Numbered from the stretch's first letter, positions 30,416 through 42,830 are shown. The stretch is DNA of 64,000 nt from Euptelea pleiosperma (GCA_035048495.1 CM068544.1:7744138-7808137); one strand, 5' to 3'. Made by a program: numbers and translations. Notes: generated by a model from the sequence alone, not told the origin.

Positions 30416-32846
30416 TGTAATACCTGAACTTTTATTCGGGGTATAATTATAATTTATAAGCCTAATTTAGTCATTAACTAGCAAATTTTTCTGACTTCAG
30501 GATTCCGGCAAGGAAAATTCGGATAATAGAATGGTAATGTTAGGGTTTCTGTGATTGAACATCTATAATGCACTAATTGACTTCATAAGTGAACTCGTGT
30601 GTAATTGAATATCCCTATTACTTTAATTATCTAATTTTAAATATAAAATAAATAATTCTATAATTGGTAGGAACTATAAAATGTGTTTCGATACTTAATT
30701 AATACTTTTCTAACATTAAGAGTTTAACAATGAAAATCAAACAATTTGGTAAATTACTTGCAATAATATGAAATTAAATAATATTAAATATTTTTTTTAT
30801 AATTAAATTGGGTTGGAGTAAACATTATAGAGTACTTGGGGTAGGGTACACTTCTTGTAGACCGTATAATTGGTATGTAAGTTCATACAAGGTATAATAA
30901 TGGCATATTAGTAATAATAAGTGAAGAGAAGTATTTTTCTACAATTAATAATTAACTAATTAAATAAAAGATGGAAATGCCACATCATCCTAATAATGTA
31001 AATGATCAAATTCAATTTAGAATAAATCTTTTGTATTCCATACTTGGTAAGGTACAATACTTCTTTTATCTTTTAAGGAAATTAAGTGTAGAAAATTTAA
31101 AATTTTGAAAACTTTTAATCATGGGTTAATTTTAGTAATAATGTAACACACCATTACCTTTTATGATTTTAGTTAGAAATCCTACACTTTTCGCAATTGA
31201 TATGACAACTAGGAAACATCAATCCTAAATGGAAATCAACATTTAACTATTTGACATGTAAAGAAACATTTCTACACAAAATTCAACAATTAAGTCATTA
31301 AAGAAAGATTCTCACTCTTCATTCTCGAAAACTTTGTAATAATAAATAAATAGATAATTCTAACGTTAGAAATAATTCATTGCTAAACAATTAATAGAAA
31401 CTTACTAACTTATATTAAATAATTATTTAATTTGAAAGAATACTTACTTTTAAAAGAATGACATAAAAAAAATTACTAAAAATTTGTTATAAAACATATT
31501 TAATTTTTAGCAAATTAATGAAAGATTTTGACAACACTACAAAAGCTCTAATAGTAAAAAAAAATGTCTTAACCAAAATTTTCTCTTAAAATCGCGCTCC
31601 TTTTAATATAAGATTCAATTATGTTCATTACCATGTTAATGTGATTTTTTGATAATGTTATTTTCTATGATCATCCATATATTTTCATCATCACCTTACG
31701 ATGAATGGATGGGAAGATTAGAAAGGAAATCATTTTTTGATCGTTGGTCCACTATTCTCGACCGTTGGCCGGTCCACTATTTTGACAATTGGCCGGTCCA
31801 CTATTTTGACAGTTGGTCGATCTATACTTATTTCCGTTGGTTGGATCAATAGTCAATCCGTTGGCCGGATTGATTTAAAAACCTTCCGTTGGTCGGGTCA
31901 AGTGAAAAGTGGAAACTCCAATAATTAATCGTTTTGATGGTGCATTATTCTCATGCCATTATTCATGACTATTGATATCATCTTCACCGTGATCATTTAT
32001 TGCTTATGTTTGTACATATATTCGTCTGTACACGATGGTACACGTAGAATTACTGGGCGTCATCGCTCACGGTTTTCAACCGGCTTACTCTACAGGTGAG
32101 ATCGATGAGTCATTCGCCACGACGGATGGAGGGGTTGAGGACATTGAATTCAAGGAAGATCCGGATTTGAATATGGAGATCTAAATCTAGCCATTTATTT
32201 TATTTTGTTTGATGTATTTGGGAACATTTGATCATATGATAAGACAATTTTATTGAAGAACAAATAGATGGATGCATGTTTTCCATCATAACATAATTAC
32301 CCGTGAAACATGAAGTGAACCGTAACATGATTTTCCTTTCAGTAGCGCGGACGAAATTATTTATTTCTACTTCTAAAATATTTTATAAATATTTTAAACT
32401 GGTTGTAATTAAAGAGCTACAAAATGGGATTAGCGACTGTCAGAAAACAGAATGTGTTTTCCCGCTTATAGGAGCCGAATTGGCCCTCAGCTATTTTTGG
32501 AAAAATTGAAGATCTCGACGAGACCCTTCAGACAGCGTGCGCCAAATGGTGAAATTATGCTCCGTTTGAAAGATATTGACCGTTTTCTAAATCGTTGAAC
32601 CTATGTATATACTCAAGAATACACATAGCCTAGTTTTTCTTCAATGCTACTCTCCCAACCCACTAAATTAGTGTTTTACCATATAAAAAAAATTAAATTT
32701 TAAAAATGAACATTTTAATTCACAAAATATTTTAAATTATTTTGGAGTTTCAAATATTTCTTTTTATCGCACCCTGGATTTTGGGTAAACAGGTTGACCC
32801 ACGGGCATTCGGATCGGGTTTGGACAACCGGATTCGGGCCGTGACA
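30416..32846 (-). repeat. Solo LTR of a Tekay/Del-like gypsy element
   Basis: On the minus strand the block begins TGTCACGGCCCGAATCC and ends AGTTCAGGTATTACA, the 5'-TG...CA-3' form and start sequence seen in long LTRs of plant chromovirus-type gypsy elements. It is flanked by perfect five-base duplications TCACT (30411-30415 and 32847-32851). No internal domains are present, so it is a single LTR left by recombination. Its 2431 bp include short GTTGGCCGGTCCACTATTTT tandem units near 31740-31910. Confidence 0.8.
31735..31910. repeat. Short tandem repeat inside the solo LTR
   Basis: Four to six units around (C/G)GTTGGCCGGTCCACTATTTTGACA, partially degenerate. No coding meaning. Confidence 0.7.
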
Positions 32847-33780
32847 TCACTCTTACATTTTCCTTAGATGTCAGTTCTGCGAACATTTCACGAACTCCAC
32901 CCCATTAACACACCTACCGTGGTGTTGGTTATGGGACATCGTGATCGCTTAAAAATGGGTCAATGTCTTTGAATCAACACGAGACATCGACATCACTCTT
33001 ACATTTTTCCTAGATGTCGCTTCTGTGAACATCTCACAATCTCTGCCCCACTATGGTGTTGGTTATGGGATACTGTGATCGCTTGAAAAATTGGCCAATG
33101 TCATGAAATTAATGTGAGACATCGACATCACTCTTACAATTTCCCTGGATGCCGTTTCTACGAACATCTCACGAATTCAGCTCCGCTAACACGTCCACTA
33201 TGGTCTTGGTTATGGGACAACATGATCGCTTGGAAAATGGGCCAATGTCATCAAATCGACATGAGACATCGACATCACTCTTACATTTTCCCTAGAGGTT
33301 GCTCTGCGAGCAATTCAAGAATTCTACCCCTACTATGGTGTTGGTTATGGGACATCATGATCACTTGAAAAATGGGCCAATGTCATTAAATCGACATGTG
33401 ACATCAACATCACTCTTACATTTTCCTAGATGTCGCTCCTGCGAACATCTCATGAACTCTACCCCCACTAACACATCAATTATTGTGTTGGTTATGTGAC
33501 ACCGCGATCGCTTGAAAAATTGGCCAATGTCATCATATGGGCAAAAGACATCAACATCGCTCTTACATTTTCCTTAGATGTCGTTCCAACGAGCATCTCA
33601 CGAACTTCGCCCCATTAACATATCCATTATGGTGTTGGTTATGGGGCTCCATGATCACTTGAAAAAGGGGCGAAGTCATCAAATTGACGAGACATTGACA
33701 CCACTCTTTACATTTTCCCTAGATGTCGCTTCTACGAACATATCACAAACTCAACGTCATTAATGTGTCATCTTGTGCAT
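32847..33780. repeat. Minisatellite of about 145-bp units
   Basis: CACTCTTACATTTT recurs at intervals of about 145 bp from 32849 to about 33705, seven starts in all. Each is followed by CCTAGATGTCGCT, CGAACATCTCACGAA, TGGTGTTGGTTATGGGACA and TGATCGCTTGAAAAATGGGC. The unit's leading CACTCTTACATTTT is identical to the junction of the left LTR end and primer site (28015-28028), so the array may derive from the element's leader. Confidence 0.85.
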
Positions 33781-34090
33781 GGCTCAATCTCATAGCCAAG
33801 GAATTGTTAGCATGCCGCCACTCAATGTAGAGTCCCACTTCCCATCAAAGCATTAGGATTGGGGACTGGCCCACTTATTAGAACACTGTGTTTTTACGCA
33901 TCCCTCGTGACACAACCTCATGCTATTAATATGGTGAAAGAGATGTTGTTTACCAACACCCCCACGCCATAAGGGAGAATGTCTGCAATTAATCATGCCA
34001 TGAAGAGGAGTTTGTAAAATATATACCCCGAATTAGCCTCAATGCGCGCCTTAGTGATCACAGCATCATCTTGGCACGCAGGGGACTAAA

Positions 34091-34670
34091 TGTAGATGCT
34101 TCAATATGCAAGTACTTACGTGGATGCTACATGAAAAACTTAAAGCCACGTAGACTACCTAAAGGTGACGCAACGATGCATAGCACTTGGGTGACATATG
34201 AGATAAGATTGGAGGTCGAGAGATATGTCTGCAGAGCATGGTCTTTATGTTGGACGACATCATCGTAAAGAGCCGTGAAGGTGCCTTATCAACATCATCC
34301 CTTCAGAGACAAGACATCTCACATAAACATGCCTAGGGACTGCTATACTAAAAGAGAAGAGTAGGCAAATGAGCAACTACCACATGTGGCCAACCAACAT
34401 GATTATAGGTGCTAGGTCACTTCAACATTGGACGAGGGAATTTCGGTCATTTCACCCCTTAGAAACGAGTCTATAAATACCCTCATGAAAAGTAAAAAAG
34501 GGACACTTTTCTTAAAATCGAATACCTCTTTTTCTCTCTACGTCTAGCTACCCTGATCTCTTCTGTTCTCTCAATCTGACAAAGATGGAACCTGTACGGC
34601 TAATGACTTGACTTAAGCGGGTCTCCTGGGACACCTTCCCCGTTCGCTAGACATCTACCACATGCCCACA
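34091..34670 (+). repeat. Right LTR of the gypsy-like element (3' end truncated)
   Basis: Begins TGTAGATGCTTCAATATGCA and carries a TATA box (GTCTATAAATACC, about 34470). It aligns with 27102-28010 minus the TRIM. It loses similarity after CACATGCC at 34667, about 17 bases before the expected end, where copia-derived sequence starts. Confidence 0.85.
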
Positions 34671-36616
34671 GGAAAAGTGGAGGAGCCCTGAGTGGCCATA
34701 GGTGGCGATGTGGGTGAGTCCTGGGGAACACCAACAGGAGTCTCGGAAGCGGTACTATGAACAGTAGGTACTGCTGAATGGGTGAAGGGGAACACCAACA
34801 GGAGCCTCAGAAGCAGCACTATGAACAGTAGGTACTGTTGAACGGGTGAGGGGGGAGGATGCCATGTCCTAGCACTGAGCGTTCACATGTCCAAGACGGC
34901 CACAATAGTCACACTTGGGCAATTCACTATTAGAAAACTTCTCAGGAGAAGGTGTAGATGGAGATGGTACCACAGAAGGAGTGAAGGGACGGGTCTTCTA
35001 AGAGCGTGGCAGAGCAGGACCAGACGCGAGCATATCGTTCTGGAATGGAGGCTGGTGCCATGATATTACATCTCATTCCTCACTCTGAACATAGGAGTAG
35101 ACCTGACTGAGAGAAGGAAGTGAGTTACAGCTGTTAAGGATTTGAATTCAGGTTAACTCATACTCTGAGTTGAGCCATGCGAGGAACTCGAAAATCTGTG
35201 TCTCCTCAATCAATTTTTGGTATCTGGTAACACAGAGGATGCCAGTACAGTCAGGCTGATAGGTACGATATTAATCTCCCACATGCTCCAAGGCATAGAA
35301 AATAGTCGGATAGACTCTTACCCCCCTGGTAGAGATGAGAAATACTCTGTCGAAGCTGGAAAGCCCGGGCTAAATTCTGTTGTTGGGAATACGTTTGAGA
35401 AGCCATGTCCCACATTTCTTTCGTTGTGTTCAGAAATACAAAACCCACAACTGATGTGAGACTCCATGGAATTGAGAAGCCATGACCTGATGGTGAGATT
35501 CTGTCTCCCATTTCTCATACAAGGGATCACCCATAGTCTGGGTCGTAGCAACTCGCCCGGTAATGTATCCCAATTTGCCTCGGCCCCTAATATACATCCT
35601 GGCTGCCCGAGAGGGCCGAGACTACTCCAATAATTTTTTCCATTCAACTTAACAGATTTCATCTGTAAGCCGAGATTCTCAAAACTCACATGAGTCACCA
35701 CTTGACCCTCGGCACTGCTCGAGGTGGCCTCTGTGCTCACTGTGGAACCTGTTCGGTAGACATAGCTACTCCCACATACCTAAACAACACACAAGAAAAA
35801 GGCCGTGTACACACAGAACTAAGGGTGATATTGGAGACACCCAAAGGGTTTAAAAGCTACATTGGAGCCCAAAGAAGGAAGAAATAGGGCCCATGGCCTT
35901 AACCGAAGGGAGTTCCATCTCCCAAATAGATCCACCACTTCCACACAATAGAGAAAGATCAACAATGACAAGGAAGGAGCATCTACATGTGGTAGATCTC
36001 GAACCAAGACCAAAAATGCCCAAAAAAGGGCTAGGCGGTAATACCTAGAGGGAGTTTTGGTCATCAGAACTTCAAAACTCCTCCAAATCGCACGATACTT
36101 CTTTCAAAAACTCCGCAATTATGAAATGGATGAAAAACAAGTGAAAAATCCAGCCAAGAAACTCCCAAAAGAGTTGAACAAATCAGAAAAGAGAACGAAT
36201 TTCTCACCATTTTTGGGTACCTCAAGATTCCTCTGAAAAATTCTCAAAATTCACCAAAGAAAAACCAGAAAATCATTCTACAATGAGTGGTGATCCCCTC
36301 AACCAACCTCGGGATGTGTGTCCAGGTCGCTGTTGATGTCAGCCTGACGGCAAGAAGACATCAGCACACCCTATGCATGTTATCTGAACTTGTTTCCTTT
36401 GTCTGCAAGGCTTTGATACCATGTTGTAATTTAGGAATTTAGGTTTAGGGTTAGGGTTTGTGAGAAGAGAGGAGAGAGAGAAGAATAGGAGAGGAGAGAT
36501 TAGAGAATTAGTGAGCATGTGTATTCCACGACTTCATACTCTTTATTATATATGAGAAATATTTTGGACAATAATGCCCTGACAATATGTACGAGGTCCC
36601 ATAAAAGGTACCCTGA
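34671..36616 (-). mobile_element. Copia remnant: 5' LTR, primer site and decayed gag
   Basis: Read on the minus strand. A 5' LTR (36422 to about 36616) is followed by primer site TGGTATCAAAGCC (36409-36421), then a leader, a Gag frame near 35740-35251 and a zinc knuckle near 34913-34872. Everything downstream of the zinc knuckle is missing, and the left edge meets the truncated LTR at 34670. The LTR resembles in layout that of the copia at 60255-64000 (TGTTGTAAT start, TTAGGGTTAGGG leader, GAGAGGAGAGA). A 63-bp tandem duplication lies at 34722-34847. Confidence 0.75.
35251..35740 (-). pseudogene. Copia Gag (UBN2-type) remnant
   Basis: Frames overlap and shift. Family motifs are MKSVKLNGKNYWS, then RSWLLNSMESHISCGF, then TTKEMWDMASQTYSQQQN and a LYQGGKSLSDYF block, in the order of plant copia Gag. 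A frameshift separates the first block from WLLNSME. A CCHC knuckle CDYCGRLGHVNAQC follows further down at 34913-34872. Not functional. Confidence 0.8.
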
Positions 36617-37204
36617 CAATAGAAACCACTCAAGCCGAAGAAAATGTATCAAATAGAAAAGAATCTCTATATTTCACTATTTTTCCTGCTCCTAATTTGC
36701 CTCTTCAGATTAAATTAGATATGAGTAACTTGTCTTTTTGTTTCTCCACGCATTTCTATTAAAGATCAGGTCATAATCTTTTTCACATTCTTATAAGAGC
36801 TAGTACTATAACAAACTAGCAGAGAAGGAATGGTGTAAATAAAGCCCCTACACATACATAGGGAATTATTTTCTCAAAATCGTGTATTTTTGTTTATCTA
36901 TGTTCTTATAATGCAATACAATTTGTTACTTGACCCAAAACAAAAATGAAATGGCTACACGAAGCATGAAGGAGACAAGAATAAATAGAAAATTCGATTG
37001 CACATAAGCAAATTGCTCCATAGAAAATGATGGTGGGACTGAATAAGATTACGACAGCTCACATACTAAGAATGTGCTGGAGAAACATTGCGTTAATCTC
37101 GGAAGTCGTAACAATATAATCATCACAAAGAAATAAAGATTACATGATGGGCATAAGATTCAATATGACAGAGACATGTAAAATTAAAAGTGACGATAAA
37201 TCAC
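36617..37204. other. MED15 copy A intron 5, 5' part
   Basis: AT-rich sequence next to exon 5; no element termini recognised. Confidence 0.5.
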
Positions 37205-37275
37205 CTTCTGATAAACCTCCTCTTGCCAATCAACTGCATTTTCATGTCCCATCTGAGCTGTGGAAACTATTGATG
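37205..37275 (-). CDS. MED15: MED15-like copy A exon 5
   Basis: A 71-bp exon, too short for simple frame calling. The acceptor TTTGTCTGTTTATAG precedes 37275 and the donor AAG|GTGATT follows 37205. With one base from exon 4 it encodes TSIVSTAQMGHENAV followed by DWQEEVYQK. The latter is a signature of plant MED15 and is normally followed directly by IKSMKE, which is what exon 6 supplies 13 kb away. The phase is 1 on entry and 0 on exit. Its isolation between two giant introns makes correct splicing demanding. Confidence 0.9.
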
Positions 37276-37889
37276 CTATAAACAGACAAAATAAAGCAAG
37301 AAAAAAATATACTCAGTAGATTATGTTCTCAGCCAAGGAGCATTCTTTATAAAAGGAAAATGAAACATTATGCACAAATCAGATAACTAAATCAATAAAA
37401 ACCTTCTTTTCAAAGCATAAGAAGGAAACTTTCTACACACAACAAGAATTCTAAAGGCCTATAATACTTAGTTCACTATAAAGTGACAAAAAATAGGTTG
37501 GTAAGAGCATCATGAGCATGGGGTATCAAAACTAGAAATACGACATACAAGCCTGATATGATTATGTAAGCCATGGATGAAACCACTTAGTAAAGAGCAG
37601 AGAGATTTATACCTTGGAACAGTCTTCGACTAGCCACAACGTGTGATGTGGGACAAACATAATTTAGAAACGAAGAGATAGAACTACATGTACCAACAGC
37701 CCTGTAACCAGGATAATTGCAGATAGCAAAAAGTCTATTAACCCGTACCTCAAGTCGGCTGACACGAAATTCAATGTGAATATGAAGGACAACTACATAT
37801 ACTTACAAGGTCTAGTTGTCTATTACATTGTCATTGATGTCTATGAACTTGTGTAGGTCACACGACTGTTGCTACATCTAATTCTAACT
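37276..37889. other. MED15 copy A intron 4 sequence, no recognisable gene
   Basis: No coding similarity recognised; probably original intron flank. Confidence 0.4.
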
Positions 37890-38215
37890 AGGGAACGATA
37901 AAGCTTAACTTTGCTAATCGTATTGGAATGATGGACACAATCGAAGCTAAAATAATGGCATCCTTCAAGGTTTAAGATCTTTCAATATGATTTCAAAGGC
38001 TCATTAGTGGTAGGAAGGGAACTTGGTAAATGCAATCAACTGGGCAGGGGGTATTTAGCCATATCCATGGAGGTTGGAAAATACACTCAATCATATTAGG
38101 GATCTAGAAGTTGGACCATTATATTATCTCATACCCTCCAGTTTGCTAAAACTGTAGCAGATTCTCTAACAAGAACTGGTGTAAATAGAAACTCCTTGCA
38201 TCTAAGGAATTCTCT
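37890..38215 (+). pseudogene. LINE-type RNase H domain remnant
   Basis: Allowing for frame changes, the plus strand reads ANRIGMMDTIEAKIMASFK, then NAINWAGG, then PWRLENTLNHIRDLE and a PSSLLK...DSLTRT-like end. This follows the order of the plant RVT_3 RNase H domain (ExxA near the start, NxxxW in the middle, WR/K xxxxxxxI near the end). Multiple stops are present. It sits before rather than after the zinc-finger fragment at 38410, so the two are probably from different insertions. Confidence 0.5.
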
Positions 38216-38409
38216 TCACTAACTAGTATATTATTTCGGTATTGGGAGTTGGAGAGCCTCGTCCTGCTCCTCAATCGGGTTGGCGAGACCCCTAGTTTGA
38301 CAGATGAGCCAGCTGAGCGCATTTAAAGGTGGGAACCTAATGGGCCGTTCATAGTAAGTTCCCTAGATCAAAACTGTATTCCGGGGTCTACTAAGGTTTT
38401 TCCAGACTA

Positions 38410-38890
38410 AGCAGTTTAGGGGGCTTCAATTCATTCAAGAGTGAAGTTTTTCGCGTGGACTGCTATGCATGACAAGATCCTAACTGTTGATCATCTTATC
38501 AGTAAGGGTATGATGTTGCCCAACAGGTGCGCCTTGTGTAAGTGCGAAGCTGATACTGTGGATCATATTCTAATCATTTAACATTCACATCGGGGATTTG
38601 GTAGACTTTTTTCAGGCTATTTGGTTTGTATTTTGCTATCCCGCAAGGTGTCAGGGGATTCTTCCAGGGGAGTGCGGACGATTGTTTTTCTGGTAGAGGT
38701 CACTTGTGGAGAATTTTGCCCATCGCAGTTATGTGGGCTACTTGGAAGGAGAGAAATCTCAGGATTTTCAAAGGGAAAAATGAAGGACTTGCTAAGGCAG
38801 TACTGAAAGTGAAAGCTCTTCTTTTTATTTGGACTTCTGTGTCTCCCATGTTCAATGGATTTTTTTTGAGTCCTAAAAGGGAGAGGTGAA
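38410..38890 (+). pseudogene. LINE C-terminal fragment with zf-RVT domain
   Basis: From about 38436 the frame reads VKFFAWTAMHDKILTVDHLI, then CALCKCEADTVDHIL, the cysteine/histidine cluster of the zf-RVT domain that follows plant LINE reverse transcriptases. After a stop it continues WRILPIAVMWATWKERNLRI-like sequence to about 38850. The second half is closely similar to 40765-41040, showing two insertions of one LINE family. Confidence 0.75.
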
Positions 38891-39047
38891 GGCCAAAACG
38901 GGCATGGAGTGAGGCTCTAAGAGGAGATTTTAAGAAACTTTCCTTAACATAAGATATGACTTTAGACATGATTAAATGGAGGAACGGGATCCATGCAGGT
39001 GACCCCATATTATTGGGAAATGGATGATGATTTAATGTATCAACCAA

Positions 39048-39370
39048 GGAAATAAATTTCGATTCCGAGGTTTATTCGACCAGTAGGGGCAATATTTAGA
39101 CCAGTATGGAAATAATATATTTTTGTGGTACTTATGAAAATATTGTGGAAGTTTTTGCTGAAGGTTTAGGAGATGATAAAAAAAAACATAAAAACACTCA
39201 TAAGCTATCAAACCATAATATACAACCATATGTAGTGTGAAAATAAATGACCATAACGGTCTATAATATACTAAGGCTGGTATGCGATAGTCAGACAATG
39301 AAAAACAACAAAAATGACAAATGATAATGATTATAATTATCAAAATATCAAATCATATTAAATTAAGTTC
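39048..39370 (+). repeat. GAAATATTTCG repeat, left part (split by a LINE)
   Basis: Begins GGAAATAAATTTCGATTCCG and follows, in order and in inverted orientation, the sequence 52354 down to about 52100. The matching remainder is at about 41100-41922, so a LINE fragment has been inserted within it. Confidence 0.7.
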
Positions 39371-41100
39371 ATTACATCCAAAAATGCATGGGTTTGACGG
39401 AGATAACAATATCAAGTTCTTCCACCAGATGGCCAATGCTTGGAGAAGGAGCAATAGCATTTCCAAGTTGCGGGTTGAAGAGAGGCAAGTAGAGGAGGAA
39501 GATGTTATCATAGATTCTTTATTGAAGTTCTATTCCACCTTGTATTCAGAGCCTAGTTGCATTAGGTCAACCGTGGATGGTTTGGAGTTTGACAGGATTA
39601 GTCTTCATCAACAAGCATGGTTGAAAAGATCGATTGAGGAGGAAGTGGTGAGGGCGGTAAAGGGCCTTGGAGGAGATAGGGCCCCTGCTCAAGATGGTTT
39701 TACCCTTGTTTTTTTTTCAGAGTTGTTGGGACATGGTGGGAGTGGACTTTATGCAAGTAATCAAGGAGTTTGAAAATGAAGCTTATTTGGATCGGTACTT
39801 GAATAGTACGTTTATCACTTTGATTGCCAAGAAGGAAGGGGCTGAGTTGCTTGGAGATTTTTGCTCTATAAGCTTAGTGGGTTGCTCTTACAAGATCATT
39901 TCTAAGATTTTCGCCTCCAGGATGAAGGAGGTGGTGGGGTCCATCTCTCCATTCCAAGGTGCATTTGTGTCAAGAAGACAGTTGGTGGATGGGGTCCATC
40001 GGTGCCTTTGTGTCAAGAAGACAGTTGGTCGGATGGGGTGTTAGTGGCTAACGAATGCATCGACTCTGGGTTGAAGGGAGGGGTGGAATCGTGTGCAAGG
40101 TAGACATGGAGAAGGCGTATGACCATGTCTCCTGGGCTTTTGGATCACATGCTAGTGAGGATGGGTTTTGGGGCTAGATAGAGATCCTGGATCAAAGTTT
40201 GTATCTCATCAGCCTCCTCGATTCTAGCTAACGGTTCTCCGACCGGTTTTTTCCCTAGCTCGAGGGGCTTAAGACGAGGTGACCCGCTGTCCCTTTTTTT
40301 GCTTTTGGTGGTGGTGGAAGCTCTTGGAAGGATGACTAGCAAAGCGGCAGAGGGTGGGGTTGTGGAGGGATTTCGTGTTATCATGGGGGTCCCATGATTA
40401 CTCACCTACAGTTTGAAGACGATATGTTATTTTTCTCAAGTGCTTCCCACTGTCAGCTGAGACACCTCAAATGCATCCTTAGATGTTTCGAAGCGGTCTT
40501 AGGTCTTCAGATTAACTTATTGAAGAGTGAGATGTATGGCGTGGGTGTAATTCCGGATCTCAGGGAATTGGCGACGAGTTTAGGGTGCAGCATAGGGAGT
40601 TTCCCTACCTCTTACCTATGACTACCCTTGGGTGCAAGGTATAAAGACATGGCGGTTTGGGACCCGATAGTGGAGAGTTGGGAGAAGACTAGCAGGGTGG
40701 AAGAGGAGGTTTCTATCGAAGGGGGGTAGGATTACTCTCATTCAGAGTACCCTATGTTGTCCCACGAGATGTTAGGGGATTCTTCTAGGGGAGTGCAGAC
40801 GATTGTTTTGCTGGTAAAGATCACTTCCTGTGGAGAATTTTGCCCTTCGCAATTGTTATGTGGGCTACTTGGAAGGATAGAAATCTCAAGATTTCTGAAA
40901 GGAAAGGGGAAGGACTTGCTAAGGCAGTTCGGAAAGTGGAAGCTCTTCTTTTTCTTTGGTCTTTTGTGCTTCCCACATTAAGTGGATGTTTTGTTGAGTC
41001 CTTTGTGTTTAAATGGGAGGAATTGTGGGGGGATCATCATTCTCTTTCGAGGAGGTAGATCTGCCTTTTTTGTGTAGTTTTACGAAGTTTTCCCCTTTTA
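39371..41100 (+). mobile_element. LINE retrotransposon fragment (internally deleted)
   Basis: Plus-strand non-LTR element. NNIKFFHQMANAWRRSN marks the connector before the reverse transcriptase. Next come LLKFYSTLY, GDRAPAQDGF and, after a frame change, STFITLIAKKEGAE...CSISLVGCSYKIISKIFASR. ITHLQFEDDMLFFS is the catalytic box, where most relatives have FADD; here Ala is Glu. After GGRITLIQST at about 40750 the sequence jumps to the C-terminal LWRILPFAIVMWATWKDRNL block, so about 1 kb is missing. A 3' A-rich end lies near 41100. Stops and frameshifts show it is dead. Confidence 0.85.
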
Positions 41101-41922
41101 AAACATACATATCAAAAAAATTATTTAATTACTATTAATTATGAAAACATCAAATCAAGGTATTAACGAATGCTAACTCACTTACATTAATGACTTCATA
41201 TTATGTACAATTTTAGAAATATAGCACTTGCCTAATTTTGACTTTTTAATTTTTTTTCTAAAAAAATAAAAAGAACTTAATTATTTGGGGGAAAATTTAC
41301 ACAAACCAAGTTGTAGATCGGGCTAAGTTATGCAACATATAATTAAATTATGCACAACGGATGTTTAGAGTCAAAATCAATGAAATTAGGGTTTTCCCCA
41401 ATTTTCAAATTTTTACCCTAAACGATCTTTAATCCGTTTGATGTAAATGTCATAGATCCATAAATTTGATGCATTTACACCTAATCTATCTATTTGTAGC
41501 AAGAAACAACAAAAAAATCCAATTTAGAAATTATTTCATACTTACATTTAGAATTTGAAAAAACTCTAAAACAACTTCGATTCGTCCTAGCGATCAATCC
41601 GTGAGGTTTTTAACCAAAAAATTTACAATGGATTGGTCTTTTTTGACAAAAAATAGATGGGGATGAGTTAATTGGATCAAATATGAGATTTGGGGTGGTT
41701 TTAAGCTCAGATGGGATGTATCCTACCTTTGATCGAAATGTTTTCATACATGTCGAACCATTTTGATTGAAATAATACATTTTTAAACTCTTTATTGGTC
41801 GAAATTTACTGTTTACGCAAAATGTATTTCGTGAAATTTTACATTTTTTCATGTACCAATATTTCCTATCCAAACCCCAGAAATGGAAGTATTTCAATAA
41901 TTTTGCAAAATTTATGATTAGC
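41101..41922 (+). repeat. GAAATATTTCG repeat, right part
   Basis: Continues the repeat begun at 39048 and matches about 52100 down to 51285 in reverse complement: GGTATTAACGAATGC, TTATGCAACATATAATTAA, GATCGAAATGTTTTCATACATGTCGAA. It ends near CAAAATTTAT. No coding capacity; probably a non-autonomous DNA element. Confidence 0.75.
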
Positions 41923-42830
41923 TTATCTACATATATTATTTCTATAATGTATACTTAATATGAACTAAAGTATCGTATGAAAAGATATATCAATCAACAA
42001 ATGGAACAAACAGTAAAGATGTGTCAGGATTCAGGTTTGTGGGGGTCAGAGTGTCGGACACATTGTATAAGTGTCGAACACCGACACAGTGTGTGTCTAT
42101 ATTACATAGACTAAGACATATTGGAGTTAGCTAGTCAATCATTTTTAAAAACTAATTTCTAAACCTTGTTTAGAGCCTTGATGTCATTTTATAAGCTTTT
42201 AATGCACAAATTTCACGTTTTATTGAAAATACTTACAATAAGCCCGTCCTTTCCAATTATACAGAAAAATATGAATATTCCTTTACAGCAAAAGCATAAA
42301 ACGTGGTTTTTCCATATATTTAATATACGTTTCAAAATAATGGCTCTTTAATTATAGTTATAAAAAAAACCCTTTTCGAAACCTAACACCCCTTTCTTTT
42401 TCTTAGTTATTCAATGGCTCAACCCTGTCCCCACTCCCCACTCCCCACTCACCCCTCTTCCGGTCATCCCCTCACCGTCGATTGACACTACCACCACTAC
42501 AACTCTGGCAACAATGAGACTTACCGGTTGCACTGTAAGGTTCCTCTCTCTCTCTCTCTCGCTACCTTCTCCACTCCATTACCCCTTGAAGCCATTTTTT
42601 TAGGGTTTGTCGTTGTTTAGGTTTCTGGATAAGGAGAAAATTGAGAGAGAGTGAGAGAGAGAAAAGATGGACTTAACTTTTGGGTTTCAGTTTAAGAGTG
42701 AGAAGCCCATTTGAGTGACTGAGCCAATAACAGATTTTATTGGCTTTTACTGTTTATCTTTGTTTTCTTTCTTTCCTTATTTTATTTATTTTCTTCTTTC
42801 TTGTTCTCTTCATTTTTTTACTTTCTTTTG
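41923..42830. other. Intron 4 sequence, no recognisable gene
   Basis: Includes a (CT)n run near 42548-42570 and GA-rich sequence near 42640. No coding similarity recognised. Confidence 0.4.

Larger units (their letters stand above)
27102..34670 (+). mobile_element. Large non-autonomous gypsy-like LTR element with nested insertions
   Basis: Related direct repeats at 27102-28024 and 34091-34670 begin TGTAGATGCTTCAATATGC. The first is followed by TTTTGGTAACTCCGCTGGGG, which resembles the primer site of Tat/Ogre-type gypsy elements. The second is preceded by a purine tract GCAGGGGACTAAA. The interior holds only a decayed gag-like segment (about 28828-29046) and two minisatellite blocks; no protease, reverse transcriptase or integrase was seen, so it is LARD-like. 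Later insertions are a TRIM in the left LTR (27559-27869) and a 2.43-kb solo LTR (30416-32846). The right LTR is cut short by the copia remnant at 34671. Confidence 0.75.

Noticed and set aside
32847..33780. Regularly spaced repeats that could suggest a CRISPR array
   Set aside because: Units of about 145 bp are contiguous, without unique spacers, and the context is a plant retroelement.
35318..35740. 140-codon minus-strand frame as an intact host gene
   Set aside because: Its first part is copia Gag and its second part is out of frame with the Gag continuation seen at 35511-35251.
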